Below, one piece after another: positions 27,214 through 36,572 of a stretch of 64,000 nt of DNA. A program made the position numbers and the translations under genes. The DNA is from Ilumatobacter sp. GTDB lineage: Bacteria > Actinomycetota > Acidimicrobiia > Acidimicrobiales > Ilumatobacteraceae. Numbering within the stretch: the stretch's first letter is position 1; the number at the start of each line of letters is the position of its first letter. The stretch is from positions 3,073 to 67,072 of the forward strand of contig JABJAB010000025.1 in NCBI GenBank assembly GCA_018666235.1. Direction: 5' to 3'. A model generated the notes under the pieces. That model did no database searches, had not been told where the DNA came from, and saw nothing but the letters and a program-made list of their open reading frames with translations.

Positions 27214-27712
27214 CACCAACACCACCGATTCAGACTCGACCAAGTCCGTGGTCATCGAGCGCACCTTCGACGCGCCGATGCCACTCGTGTGGGCGATGTG
27301 GACCGACGCTGACCACTTCGCCGCTTGGTATGGCCCGACGGGTGCGCGCATCCCGGTAGCCAAGATGGACGTCACTGTCGGCGGCAAACGACACGTCTGC
27401 ATGGAGATGGACACGCCCAACGGGGCGATGCAGATGTGGTTCGTCGGCGAGTACCTCGAGGTGTCCCCGCACACCCGCCTCGTCTACACCGAGTCGATGA
27501 GCAACGCCGACGGCGACGTGATGACCGCCGGCGACATGGAGATGCCCGAAGGCATGCCAACCACGACCAAGGTCATCGTCGAACTCACCGACCGCAACAG
27601 CAAGACCGCCATGGTGATGACCCACGTCGGCGTGCCCGCAGACTCCCCCGGCGCACAGGGTTGGAATATGGCCCTCGACAAGCTCACCGCCCACATCACC
27701 GACGCCGCCTGA
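27206..27712 (+). CDS. SRPBCC protein, AHSA1 (activator of Hsp90 ATPase homologue 1) type
   Basis: A 168-aa AHSA1-like SRPBCC protein. VVIERTFDAPMPLVWAMWTD and HFAAWYGPTGARIPVAKMD at the start and the C-terminal GWNMALDKLTAHI are typical of the 'ArsR-partner' group. It likely binds a small hydrophobic ligand. It overlaps the ArsR gene by 8 nt, so the pair is co-translated; a regulatory feedback role is often proposed for such pairs but not shown here. Confidence 0.85.
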   Translation: MTDTNTTDSDSTKSVVIERTFDAPMPLVWAMWTDADHFAAWYGPTGARIPVAKMDVTVGGKRHVCMEMDTPNGAMQMWFVGEYLEVSPHTRLVYTESMSNADGDVMTAGDMEMPEGMPTTTKVIVELTDRNSKTAMVMTHVGVPADSPGAQGWNMALDKLTAHITDAA

Positions 27713-27822
27713 CAACACTCGAACGGCGATAACCGGAGGAGAACGATCCGCCGCTCATCGGGCGCCGGCACTACGGTCAAGATGGCGTCACCGACGAGGT
27801 GACGATGGGGAACGGAGCACGC

Positions 27823-28992
27823 ATGTCAGTGATCGACGAGATGGTCGGGCAAACCCGCAACTGGGTCGTCGGCCATCGCCTGCACGACCTGCCCACACCC
27901 AAACTCACACCAATGTTGGCCGCCAAGTGGCTCGTCGACGAATGGGCCCTACAGATCGAGACAACGAACAGCCGGCTACGCGCCCCATCGATCGACTTCC
28001 GTCGGCGACTCCGCAACGAACTCGGCGACGGCGTCGAGATGTTCAACGACCGCGGCTGGGTCGATGATCCAATGTCATACCACGTCGACCCGCCGGAGCT
28101 GAGCCGGGTCACCCTGACACCCAGATCAGCCAGTGGCCTCGACTACCACCACCTCATCGCCGACAGCGAGTACGAACCTCACGACGGAGAGCCCGGTCGT
28201 GAACGTTGGCTGGAGTACGAACCCAACCGAACCGCGCACGCTTGGGTCCTGCGCCACGAGGGGCCGCCGCGCCCTTGGCTGATCTGCATCAACGGCTACC
28301 GCACCGGTACGCCGCGCATCGACTTCGCAGCGTTCAACGCCAAGCGCCTCCACCACAAACTTGGACTCAACCTCGCCTTTCCCGTCTCGCCGCTGCACGG
28401 CCCACGCGCCGTTGGAGCGTCGGGTGACCGTGTGCTGTTCGGCGGTGCGATGAACACGGTGCACACGGCAGCCCAGGCAATCTGGGACATCCGCCGGCTC
28501 AAGCAGTGGCTGATCGACACCCAGGATGCCCCTGCCGTCGGGGCATCTGGCATCTCGCTCGGCGGCTACTTCACCTCACTGCTGGCCTGTTTCGAATCCG
28601 ATCTGGCGATCGCGATCGCCGGAGTTCCCGAGGCAGACCTTGTGCGCGGCCTGCGTCGCAACGTCGAAGCATTACTGCCGCCCTTCTACGAGCAGTGGGG
28701 ACTCAGTTGGCGATCGCTCGAACGCGTCAACCGCGCTGTCTCGCCACTCGCCATGCAGCCCGTGATTCCCCACGAGGCCCGCTTCATCTACGGCGGCATC
28801 GTCGACCGATGGGTACGGCCCGGCAATGTGCACGCCTTGTGGGAGCACTGGGAGCAGCCTGAAATCTGCTGGTACGAGGGCAGCCACCTCTCATTCCCAC
28901 TCGAATCAAAGGTCACCGACTTCGTCACCGACGCACTCGCCGCGCGTCTCGGCACCCCCATCGGACAGGAACGCCTCCTGAGAAGCGCGTAG
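27823..28992 (+). CDS. Alpha/beta hydrolase family protein
   Basis: A 389-aa protein with an N-terminal helical region of about 110 residues before an alpha/beta-hydrolase core. WLICINGYRTG forms the strand and oxyanion area, the nucleophile lies in GASGISLGGYFTSLLA (GxSxGG), and the C-terminal His is probably in WYEGSHLSF. The ATG at 27823 is best because GGAG precedes it; a GTG at 27799 is possible. Esterase activity is the simplest reading. The gene precedes an enoyl-CoA hydratase-like gene by 4 bp. Confidence 0.75.
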   Translation: MSVIDEMVGQTRNWVVGHRLHDLPTPKLTPMLAAKWLVDEWALQIETTNSRLRAPSIDFRRRLRNELGDGVEMFNDRGWVDDPMSYHVDPPELSRVTLTPRSASGLDYHHLIADSEYEPHDGEPGRERWLEYEPNRTAHAWVLRHEGPPRPWLICINGYRTGTPRIDFAAFNAKRLHHKLGLNLAFPVSPLHGPRAVGASGDRVLFGGAMNTVHTAAQAIWDIRRLKQWLIDTQDAPAVGASGISLGGYFTSLLACFESDLAIAIAGVPEADLVRGLRRNVEALLPPFYEQWGLSWRSLERVNRAVSPLAMQPVIPHEARFIYGGIVDRWVRPGNVHALWEHWEQPEICWYEGSHLSFPLESKVTDFVTDALAARLGTPIGQERLLRSA

Positions 28993-28996
28993 CACC

Positions 28997-29749
28997 ATGA
29001 CTGAACCACTCGTCCTCCGCACCGACATCGCCACTGCAGACGGCGCTGTGCTGACCACCCTCACGCTCAATCGGCCCGACAAGCTCAACGCACTCGGCCC
29101 CACCATGTTCATCGAGCTACGCGAGCATCTCGATGCGATCGCTGGCGACGAATCGGTGGGCTGTGTCGTACTGACAGGTGCCGGCCGCGCGTTCTGCGCT
29201 GGTCATGACCTCGGGTCAATCGCGTCCGGCGAACGAGCACCGAGCCGTCACTTCGAACCGGAGACGGTTGATGCCCTCGAAGCGCTCCCGCAGCCGACGA
29301 TCGCCCGCATCCATGGGCACTGCTACACGGGTGGACTTGAACTCGCGTTGGCGTGTGACCTGCTCATCGCCAGCGAGTCGGCCAAGCTCGGCGACACCCA
29401 CGGCCAATGGGGGCTGGCACCCATTTGGGGCATGTCGATCCGACTGCCCGAACGCATTGGTCGCTCCGCAGCAAAGGAGCTGATGTTCACCAGCCGACGA
29501 ATCACCGGCGCCGAGGCGGCCGGCATGGGACTCGTGGACCAGTGCGTTGCCGACGACAATCTTGACGCCACCGTCGATGCGTTGAGCAGCGAGATCCTTG
29601 CCAACTCACGTGGCACCAATCGCATCGTGAAACGGCTCATCGATGACCGCGAGCAACGCACCCGCAGCGATGCGCTGCTGCACGAACGCCAACTGCCACA
29701 CGGCATGCCAGATGACATGGCCGACCGGATGTCTCGAGGTGGACGCTGA
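28997..29749 (+). CDS. Enoyl-CoA hydratase/isomerase family protein
   Basis: A 250-aa crotonase-fold protein. LTLNRPDKLNAL, GAGRAFCAGHDLGS and IHGHCYTGGLELALACDLLIAS are the CoA and oxyanion-hole segments; Glu in GGLELA is present, while the second catalytic region reads HGQWGLAPIWGMS. Gene order with the upstream hydrolase (4 bp) and the downstream dioxygenase (1-nt overlap, TGATG) points to one operon. Confidence 0.85.
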   Translation: MTEPLVLRTDIATADGAVLTTLTLNRPDKLNALGPTMFIELREHLDAIAGDESVGCVVLTGAGRAFCAGHDLGSIASGERAPSRHFEPETVDALEALPQPTIARIHGHCYTGGLELALACDLLIASESAKLGDTHGQWGLAPIWGMSIRLPERIGRSAAKELMFTSRRITGAEAAGMGLVDQCVADDNLDATVDALSSEILANSRGTNRIVKRLIDDREQRTRSDALLHERQLPHGMPDDMADRMSRGGR

Positions 29750-30603
29750 TGGACACCGCAGGACGCATTCAGGTTGTGCCGAGCGGAGCGGCGTGCGGCG
29801 CAACCGTGCGCGATGTAGATCTTCGCCGACTCGATGATGCCGACGTTGCTGCCATCCGTGCTGCGTGGCTCGAGCACAAAGTGTTGGCGTTCCCCGATCA
29901 GCAGTTGAGTGACAGTGATCTCGAAGCGTTCACGCTCCGGTTCGGTCCTTTCGGTGACGACCCCTTTTTCGCTGCGATCGATGGGCATCCCCACATCGCG
30001 GCAATTCGCCGTCGCGCTGACGAGACGTCGTCACTCTTCGCTGAAAACTGGCACGCCGACTGGAGCTTTCAGGAGTTTCCGCCCGACGGGACATGTCTGT
30101 ACGGCAAGGTCATTCCACCGCTCGGCGGCGACACGTTGTACACCAACCAGCAGGCCGCACTTGCGGCGATGCCTGCAGAACTCCGTGCCAAGATCGACGG
30201 CAAAGTCGGTATCCATTCGGCGCGCGGCGGCTATGCGCCCGACGGTCAGTACGGCGACGACGATGCGGACCGGTCGATGCAGATCCGTCCGAATGACAGC
30301 GCCTACGCCACCCAGCTCCATCCGTTGATTCGGACCCACCCTGAGACGGGCGCCGAGACGCTGTACTCGACCATCGGCTACATCATCGGCATCGATGGCA
30401 TGGACGACGACGACGCCAGGCTGCTCCTCGGTGAGATGTATGCCTGGCAAACCCGAGATGAGTTCCAGTACCAACATCGGTGGGAGCCGAACATGCTGGT
30501 GATGTGGGACAACCGGTGCGTTCTGCACCGCGCAACCGGCGGCTACGACGGTTACGACCGGCTGTTGCACCGCACGACGATTGGTTACCGAGCCATCGCG
30601 TAG
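29749..30603 (+). CDS. TauD/TfdA-family Fe(II)/2-oxoglutarate dioxygenase
   Basis: A 284-aa dioxygenase with the 2-His-1-carboxylate facial triad: His102 and Asp104 in NWHADW and the distal His in RCVLHRATGGY, followed by RTTIGYR carrying the 2-oxoglutarate Arg. TauD-family enzymes hydroxylate sulfonates, aryloxyacetates or similar compounds, with release of sulfite, phenol and so on. It overlaps the hydratase-like gene by 1 nt. Its last 19 bp overlap the convergent AhpD-like gene. Confidence 0.88.
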   Translation: MDTAGRIQVVPSGAACGATVRDVDLRRLDDADVAAIRAAWLEHKVLAFPDQQLSDSDLEAFTLRFGPFGDDPFFAAIDGHPHIAAIRRRADETSSLFAENWHADWSFQEFPPDGTCLYGKVIPPLGGDTLYTNQQAALAAMPAELRAKIDGKVGIHSARGGYAPDGQYGDDDADRSMQIRPNDSAYATQLHPLIRTHPETGAETLYSTIGYIIGIDGMDDDDARLLLGEMYAWQTRDEFQYQHRWEPNMLVMWDNRCVLHRATGGYDGYDRLLHRTTIGYRAIA

Positions 30604-31151
30604 AACTCGTCGTTCGGACGCATCGAGGTGAGGTTCGCCAGCCGATTCGACATGGCAAAGAACGCCGCGATCGCGCCGATGTCCCAGATCTCGTCGTCGG
30701 TGAAGCCAGCCGCACGCATCGCGTCGAGATCGGCATCGACGATCTGCGCCGAATCGCCTGCGACCTTGAGGCCGAAGTCGATCATGTGCCGTTCGCGCGA
30801 CGAAAGGTCGGCCTTCCACGGATTGATCGCAAGTTGATCTGCGATCAACGGGTTCTTCGCCCGAATCCGGAGGATGGCACCGTGCGCCACCACGCAGTAC
30901 AGGCAGCCGTTGGTTGCACTTGTCGCCACGACGATCATCTCGCGTTCCGCTTTCGAAAGTCCGTCGGACTTGTCCATCAAGGCGTCGTGCGCGGCAAAGA
31001 AGGCACGGAACTCAGCCGGCCGATGCGCGAGCGCCAGAAACACGTTGGGGATGAATCCCGACTTCTCCTGGATCGTTTCGATCAACGCCCGGATGTCGTC
31101 GGGAAGCTCAGCAAGCTCGGGAACCGGGAAACGAGAGATCGGGAGGGCCAT
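30585..31151 (-). CDS. Peroxidase-related (AhpD/carboxymuconolactone decarboxylase-like) protein
   Basis: A 188-aa all-helical protein of the alkylhydroperoxidase D superfamily. The redox motif is Cys83-Leu-Tyr-Cys86 with His90 (NGCLYCVVAHG), and the SERE-like segment LSKAEREMIVVATSATNG precedes it. The length and the C-terminal FTDDEIWDIGAIAAFFAMSNRLA match the 'uncharacterized peroxidase-related enzyme' group. A thiol-based peroxide or disulfide chemistry is likely. Its start at 31151 is 41 bp from the acyl-CoA synthetase stop upstream, so it may be the last gene of that operon. Confidence 0.87.
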   Translation of the reverse strand: MALPISRFPVPELAELPDDIRALIETIQEKSGFIPNVFLALAHRPAEFRAFFAAHDALMDKSDGLSKAEREMIVVATSATNGCLYCVVAHGAILRIRAKNPLIADQLAINPWKADLSSRERHMIDFGLKVAGDSAQIVDADLDAMRAAGFTDDEIWDIGAIAAFFAMSNRLANLTSMRPNDEFYAMAR

Positions 31152-31191
31152 GCCTGAGGAACGTAGCGGCGCCGCGCAGACGGCATCGACT

Positions 31192-32763
31192 TCAGAGCTG
31201 GTTGCGGCGGATCTTGCCCGTTGCGGTGCGCGGCAGCTCATCGCAGAACACCACACGTCGCGGCACCTTGTGGCGAGCGAGGTTGTCGGCAACAGCCGCG
31301 CGGACCTGCTTGGACGTCAGCCGCACCCCTGGCGCCGTGACGACATGCGCGACCAGCCCTTGCCCGAAGACATCATCGTCGACGCCGACCACAGCGACAT
31401 CAGAGATCCCCTCGACGGCCAACAACAGGTCTTCAACCTCGCCCGGGAACACGTTCTCGCCACCGCTCACGATCATGTCGTCCGCACGGCCGGTCACAAA
31501 CAGCAATCCGCTCTCGTCGAGGTGGCCCACATCGCCGGTTGACATCAGACCATCGATGATCTCCTTGCCACCGCCGCCCGTATAGCCGTCGAATTGCGAG
31601 CCGTTGCCGACGAAGATCCGGCCGGCAGATCCCGGAGGAAGTGGACGACCAGCGTCGTCGAGGATGACAACGGTCGACCCAGCAAGCGCTCGGCCAGCCG
31701 TCGACGGTGACGCCGTCAGGTCTGCAGGTGTGGCGAGTGTGGCCTGGCCGACCTCGGTGGATCCGTACAGGTTGTACAGGTTTGGGCCGACGCGTCTGAG
31801 CCAATTCTCGACCACTGGAATCGGCAAAGCCGAACCACTCGAGGCGACAATGCGCAGCGCGGTCAGGTCAGTCGTGTCGAGACCTTCGGCGTCGAGGAGT
31901 CGCTGCAAGATGACAGGGACCACGGCGAGCACCGTCACGGCATCGTGTTCAAGCCGGGCAAGCGTTCGATCGGCATCGAAGGAAGCGCTGACCGTGATCG
32001 TTGCTCCCAGCAACGCTGCGAGACCCATCTGGGCAAGACCCCAGGCATGGAACAGCGGCGAGGTGATCGCAACGATGTCGTCGAACCGGTAGGGGATGCT
32101 CTCGACAATCGCCGCCGCCGCTGGGTCAGCACGGACACTGCGCTGCGCGCCCTTCGGCGTCCCTGTGGTTCCCGATGTCAGCAGCACTGGCGCCAGCGGC
32201 TTCGACGGTCGAAGCGGCAGGCGCCGGGCTCCGGAACTTCGAACCGCTCGCAGCGACGTTGTTCCTGCGTGCACTTCGCACGCGGCGGACGAGCCGACCA
32301 CGACGACCGGCGCGCGAAACGATTCCCGATCGACCAGTTCGACGAGTTCGGCATCGACCACCAAGACATCAACCTGCTCGCGGGCGAGCACATCGCGTAG
32401 CTGCGGCGCCGCGAATCCGGTGTTCAAGTAGACGACAGAGACGCCGAGCTTGGCGGCGGCAATGGTCGCCTCGACGAACTCACGATGATTTCGGCAGGCG
32501 ATACCAAGTCGCTCACCGCGGTCGAGTCCAAGTTGGCGGAGCCCGTTGGCAAGTTGTGTCGAGTTTCGATCGAGCTCGCCGCAGCTGATCGAGCCGCGAT
32601 CGTCGACGACTGCTGTTCGGTTCGGCGTGGCCAGTGCGGACGCGGTGTACGGCGCGGCGAGCGTGGGTCCCCACCGACCAATCGCTGCGGTCAACGCAGG
32701 AAGTCGGCGCGGATCCAGCAGACCGGCGCGACGCGTCACGTCGACGAGTGAGCTGCTGTTCAT
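31192..32763 (-). CDS. AMP-forming acyl-CoA synthetase (FadD-like)
   Basis: A 523-aa ANL-superfamily enzyme that would activate a carboxylic acid with ATP and CoA. The P-loop-like motif is LTSGTTGTPKGAQ, followed by YNLYGSTEVGQA, the hinge STGDVGHLDESGLLFVTGRADDMI and the C-terminal RTATGKIRR with the catalytic Lys. The acyl substrate is unknown. It overlaps the amidohydrolase gene by ATGA (32760-32763), so both are in one operon, perhaps with the AhpD-like gene downstream. Confidence 0.88.
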   Translation of the reverse strand: MNSSSLVDVTRRAGLLDPRRLPALTAAIGRWGPTLAAPYTASALATPNRTAVVDDRGSISCGELDRNSTQLANGLRQLGLDRGERLGIACRNHREFVEATIAAAKLGVSVVYLNTGFAAPQLRDVLAREQVDVLVVDAELVELVDRESFRAPVVVVGSSAACEVHAGTTSLRAVRSSGARRLPLRPSKPLAPVLLTSGTTGTPKGAQRSVRADPAAAAIVESIPYRFDDIVAITSPLFHAWGLAQMGLAALLGATITVSASFDADRTLARLEHDAVTVLAVVPVILQRLLDAEGLDTTDLTALRIVASSGSALPIPVVENWLRRVGPNLYNLYGSTEVGQATLATPADLTASPSTAGRALAGSTVVILDDAGRPLPPGSAGRIFVGNGSQFDGYTGGGGKEIIDGLMSTGDVGHLDESGLLFVTGRADDMIVSGGENVFPGEVEDLLLAVEGISDVAVVGVDDDVFGQGLVAHVVTAPGVRLTSKQVRAAVADNLARHKVPRRVVFCDELPRTATGKIRRNQL

Positions 32764-33947
32764 TCAGTGTCGCTGACCGAGCCGACGATGCTGCGCCCAT
32801 CGCGCCACACCGCAGCGATGCGGGTGAGTGCTGCCGGATCAGCGGCGGGGTCGCCTGCGACGGCAACGATGTCGGCGGGCAGGCCGGCCTGCAGCCGCCC
32901 TCGTTCAGGCCGACGACACACATCGGCCGCCGAACTGGTGATGGCACGCAACGCCTCGACGGTGGTCATGCCTGCGCTCAGCAGCGTCGGGAGTGCGTGC
33001 GGTAGCACGTCGTGCGGCTTCTGCCGGTAGATGCCTGCATCGGTCCCCACCACGACGACCCCGCCACCGGCGTGCACGCGCCCAAGCGCGTCTTCGATCA
33101 CCGGCCGCGCCCGCTGCCAGTTGGCCGGGGTCAGTGGCGTCTCAGTGACGCCCCATGTTGCCGACAAGGCAACACCGGACGCCGCGAGCCGATCGAGTAA
33201 TTCGGGCGGCGGAATGCTCTCGTTGCTCTCGGTGAAGAACGTGCAGTGCTCGATCGAGTCGACCCCGACGTCGACCGCCATCGCAATGCCATCGACACCG
33301 TGGCAGTGAGCCGCGACCGGCAGGCCCGCAGCGTGCGCAGCATCGACGACTAACCGCACGTCAGCCTCGGAGAACTGCGACATCCAGAGCGGGAACGACG
33401 GTGTCATCGCTCCGCCTGTGACCATGATCTTCACGACGTCACAGCCACGCTCCACGCGGTCAGCTACTGCAGCGGCGAGGTTGTCGGAGCCTTCACACTC
33501 GCCTCCGAGGTACCAGCAGTGGCCACCGGGCGGTGTGATCGGTGGGCCCGCAGCGGCGATCGTTGCGAGATCCGGATCAGCGCGCAGACCAAGGGTCACG
33601 AAGCCGCGGTCACCGAGGTCGCGGACCGTGGTGACACCGCCTTCGAGGGCAAGCCGAGCGTTGGCCCGAGCCCGGTCAGTGAGCGTCGCATCATCGACAT
33701 CGCTGACCTGTTGCTCGAGTGTGCCGCGTCCGTTGAAGACGAGGTGCTGGTGGCAGTCGACCAAGCCGGGCAGCAGGGTGACATCGCCCAGATCGCGCAC
33801 CTCGAGTGAGTCCGGCAGCGCTTCGCCGACGGCCACCACCTTGCCGACGTCAACGAGCACTTCGGGCCGCTCGACGAAGTCGAAGCCGTCGAACAGTCGA
33901 GCGGCGCGCAGTCCCCAGCGACCTGTTGATGATGTGATGGCCGACAT
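32760..33947 (-). CDS. Metal-dependent amidohydrolase (imidazolonepropionase/prolidase-like)
   Basis: A 395-aa amidohydrolase. The first metal pair is His66 and His68 in DCHQHL; VVKIMVTGGA carries a possible carboxylated Lys, AAHCHG and IEHCTFF the later His ligands, and VGTDAG the catalytic Asp. The C-terminal beta-sandwich motif GRLQAGLPADIVAVAGDP is normal for the family. The ATG at 33947 gives the canonical N-terminus; the frame further upstream is in the divergent gene. The substrate (amide, cyclic amide or peptide-like) is unknown; an amide link with the neighbouring dimethylformamidase-like gene is possible. Confidence 0.85.
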   Translation of the reverse strand: MSAITSSTGRWGLRAARLFDGFDFVERPEVLVDVGKVVAVGEALPDSLEVRDLGDVTLLPGLVDCHQHLVFNGRGTLEQQVSDVDDATLTDRARANARLALEGGVTTVRDLGDRGFVTLGLRADPDLATIAAAGPPITPPGGHCWYLGGECEGSDNLAAAVADRVERGCDVVKIMVTGGAMTPSFPLWMSQFSEADVRLVVDAAHAAGLPVAAHCHGVDGIAMAVDVGVDSIEHCTFFTESNESIPPPELLDRLAASGVALSATWGVTETPLTPANWQRARPVIEDALGRVHAGGGVVVVGTDAGIYRQKPHDVLPHALPTLLSAGMTTVEALRAITSSAADVCRRPERGRLQAGLPADIVAVAGDPAADPAALTRIAAVWRDGRSIVGSVSDTE

Positions 33948-34046
33948 CTCTTCGAAGTTACAACCACAGCAATGGCCGACCGGCAGGCAGGCGCGAGTCA
34001 GTGCGCTGCGTCGCTCGGGTGCGCAGACTGCTGCAAGGGTGGCAGC

Positions 34047-35636
34047 GTGAGCGATGACATCACCTTTTACGACGAGATCGAGGGCTACTGCGGACGGCTG
34101 AGCTATCGGGCAGGGGCGACCGCGACCGTGCATGTGTCGACGGTGCATCGATACGACGTCGTCGTCGAGCGATGGGGCGCCAGACGAGAGGTGCTCTGGG
34201 AAGCCACAGGCATCGACGGCGTGTCCGTACCAGCGCCAGCTGACGCGGACAGTGTGGGCTGTGCGTGGCCTGCGTCGGTGGACATCCCCATCGGCGACGA
34301 CTGGCGATCGGGATTCCATCTGGTGACGCTGACGGCGCACGGCGCTGCGGCCGGCCGGGATGTCGCCCACGCCTGCTTCGTGGTCACCGCACCCTCGACG
34401 CCGACCACGCGATCCTGTCGGGCCCTGTTCGTGCTGGGCACCAATACCTGGAACGCCTACAACACCTGGGGCGGCGCCAGCCTCTACACCGGTGGAACGC
34501 AAGTCAGCTTTAGGCGCCCGTTTGGACGCGGCATGCTGTGCCGTCCTGAAGTTGATCGCGATGACCGCAAGGCACGTCCGGCGCGGTGGGGTGAGGAACC
34601 CGATGTCAACGGTGACCACTTTCAGGAGTACCGCTTCACCCACGGCTACCCGGCATCAATCGGATCCAGCGGATGGTTCACCCACGAGCGTCGTTTTGTC
34701 GAGTGGGCCGAGTCCGAGGGCTACGAGTTCGACTCGTGCATCTCGACCGACCTTGACGACGACCCCACGATTGCCGATGGCTACGACTTGCTCATCGACG
34801 TCGGTCATGACGAGTACTGGTCCTGCGGTGCGCGCCGGGTCGTGGAGTCCCATGTGCAGCTCGGCGGTCACTTGGCCAGCCTGTCCGGCAACACGATGTT
34901 CTGGCAGGTCCGCATCGAACACGACGGTGACGTGATGGTGTGCCACAAGTACGCAGCGCACATCAGTGATCCGATGCTCGACGTCGACCCCGCTCGCATG
35001 AGTGGGATGTGGGCGGACCCGATCGTCAACGAGCCCGAGTGGAGCTTGCTCGGTGCGGGCTCCCGTTGGGGGCTGTACAACAGGTTCGGCCAGGCAACAC
35101 CGCGCGGGTCCGGGGCGTACACCGTGTACCGCGACGACCACTGGATGCTGGCGAACACCGGCTTGCGATACGGCGATCTACTCGGCGCCAAGCACGGCGT
35201 CGTTGGGTACGAAACCGTCGGCTGCCCCATCGATCTCGACGAGTTCCAGTTGCCAATAGCGCGAGCCGTGCCCGGCGCACCGCAGATTGAACGAACCGAA
35301 ATTGTGGCGCTCACTCCGTCGAGCAACATCGGTGTTGGCGAGTACCCGGCCTCAATCTCTGCGCTCAGCGATCAGGGTGACATCGAGTTCACCGCGTCGC
35401 GCTTCTACGGTCGCGTCGACGCAGACAGCCTGGCCCGCTGCCGGTACGGCAACTCGGTGATGCTGGTAACCCGGCCGTACGCCGACCGCGTCAACCGGCA
35501 GGACGGCGAAGTGATGGTCGTGGGAACCACCGACTGGGTGTTTGGTCTCGCCGATGACCCTGCAGTCGCCCAGGTCACCCGCAACATCCTCAACCGCCAT
35601 CTCACAGAGTCACCAGTGCGGTCAGGCCCCGTGTGA
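34047..35636 (+). CDS. N,N-dimethylformamidase large-subunit-like protein
   Basis: A 529-aa protein resembling the C-terminal part of N,N-dimethylformamidase beta subunit. Conserved blocks are FVLGTNTWNAYNTWGGASLY, the segment DGYDLLIDVGHDEYWS and LGGHLASLSGNTMFW. The characterised enzyme hydrolyses DMF with a mononuclear iron held by two Tyr and a Glu. The likely start is the GTG at 34047 preceded by AAGGGTGGCAGC; an ATG at 33972 would add a Cys-rich, non-conserved leader. No small-subunit gene is nearby, so the true substrate may be another amide. It is divergent from the amidohydrolase and overlaps LysR convergently by 15 bp. Confidence 0.78.
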   Translation: MSDDITFYDEIEGYCGRLSYRAGATATVHVSTVHRYDVVVERWGARREVLWEATGIDGVSVPAPADADSVGCAWPASVDIPIGDDWRSGFHLVTLTAHGAAAGRDVAHACFVVTAPSTPTTRSCRALFVLGTNTWNAYNTWGGASLYTGGTQVSFRRPFGRGMLCRPEVDRDDRKARPARWGEEPDVNGDHFQEYRFTHGYPASIGSSGWFTHERRFVEWAESEGYEFDSCISTDLDDDPTIADGYDLLIDVGHDEYWSCGARRVVESHVQLGGHLASLSGNTMFWQVRIEHDGDVMVCHKYAAHISDPMLDVDPARMSGMWADPIVNEPEWSLLGAGSRWGLYNRFGQATPRGSGAYTVYRDDHWMLANTGLRYGDLLGAKHGVVGYETVGCPIDLDEFQLPIARAVPGAPQIERTEIVALTPSSNIGVGEYPASISALSDQGDIEFTASRFYGRVDADSLARCRYGNSVMLVTRPYADRVNRQDGEVMVVGTTDWVFGLADDPAVAQVTRNILNRHLTESPVRSGPV

Positions 35637-36539
35637 AACGCTTGCGGAAGATCTGTTCGCCTCCACCAAGCGGCGGATTGCATCGGCCATGGCGACCTCG
35701 TCGTCAGCAGGGTCTTTCCGCAAGACGATCTCCCAGCGAACCGGAATCGGTGCGCCGGCCAGCGGCACGACCACCAGGCCATCGAGCGGAGGGGTGCGCA
35801 GCGCCAACGCCGGTTGCACCGTGATACCCCCGAAGGACCGGATCAGTCGCAACGCCATGGCCAGCGACTCGACCTTGCGCAGACGATGAGGCCGGACGCC
35901 AGCCGGTTCGAAGAACTCGTGATGCTCAAAGCCGTGCGTCGGTCGGTCACCGACGGTCAGGTAAGTGGCGTCAACGATGTCCCCCGGTTGCAGTTCGCCG
36001 CGATGGGCTGCCGGATGATCGTCGCGCACCACCCCCACAAGGTGGTCGGCCGACAGCACGTTGCCCTCGGGGATCCTCGCCGCGAGCACGACGATGCCGA
36101 GGTCGGTGACGCGTCGCTCGACGGACTCGACCGTCTGCTCGTGGCCGACGCGGAGAAAGTCGACATCGGTCGGAAGGTCGTGCAGTCCAATGAGTTGCTC
36201 AAACCACGGTGCGGTGTCGTAGAAGTCGAGAGCGATGCGGACGGCAGGCCGGTCAGCGGAGTTCATCCAGCGCGCCGTCTCCTCTGCTGATCGCAGGTTG
36301 CGCTGGGCAATTTCGCCGACCTCGGCGAGGTGCAGGCCGGCGGCGGTCAAGCGGATCGAGCGACCTTCGGTTGTGGTGAGGGCAACGCCAAGACGACGCT
36401 CGGCTTCTTTCAGCCGGTGGCTTGCTGCCGACGAGCTGATGTGGACGAGTTCGGCAGCTGTCGCGAGCTTGCCGCTGTGCCGCAAGGCAACCAAGAGGTC
36501 GACGTGCTGACGTTCCAATGATTCATGCACAGGTTGCAT
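35622..36539 (-). CDS. LysR-family transcriptional regulator
   Basis: A 305-aa LTTR. The N-terminal helix-turn-helix reads HVDLLVALRHSGKLATAAELVHIS then SAASHRLKEAERRLGVAL, followed by the effector-binding domain (about residues 95-300). The start codon at 36537-36539 lies inside a palindrome with a T-N11-A core (36534-36556), so autorepression is likely. It is divergent from the EamA transporter gene across 33 bp, the classical arrangement for an LTTR and its target. Confidence 0.9.
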   Translation of the reverse strand: MQPVHESLERQHVDLLVALRHSGKLATAAELVHISSSAASHRLKEAERRLGVALTTTEGRSIRLTAAGLHLAEVGEIAQRNLRSAEETARWMNSADRPAVRIALDFYDTAPWFEQLIGLHDLPTDVDFLRVGHEQTVESVERRVTDLGIVVLAARIPEGNVLSADHLVGVVRDDHPAAHRGELQPGDIVDATYLTVGDRPTHGFEHHEFFEPAGVRPHRLRKVESLAMALRLIRSFGGITVQPALALRTPPLDGLVVVPLAGAPIPVRWEIVLRKDPADDEVAMADAIRRLVEANRSSASVSHGA

Positions 36540-36556
36540 GAATAAGGATCATACAA
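36534..36556. promoter_or_regulatory. Candidate LysR-type operator between lysR and the EamA gene
   Basis: Inverted repeat TTGCATGA - 7 nt - TCATACAA, matching at 7 of 8 arm positions and containing the T-N11-A core from 36539 to 36551. It covers the LysR start codon and sits 16 bp upstream of the divergent transporter start. Confidence 0.55.
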
Positions 36557-36572
36557 CTCGCTAGACGCATCA

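Noticed and set aside
27788..27802. Small palindrome TCACC-GACGA-GGTGA before the hydrolase gene
   Set aside because: Arms of only 5 bp and no further copies seen; it could easily occur by chance.
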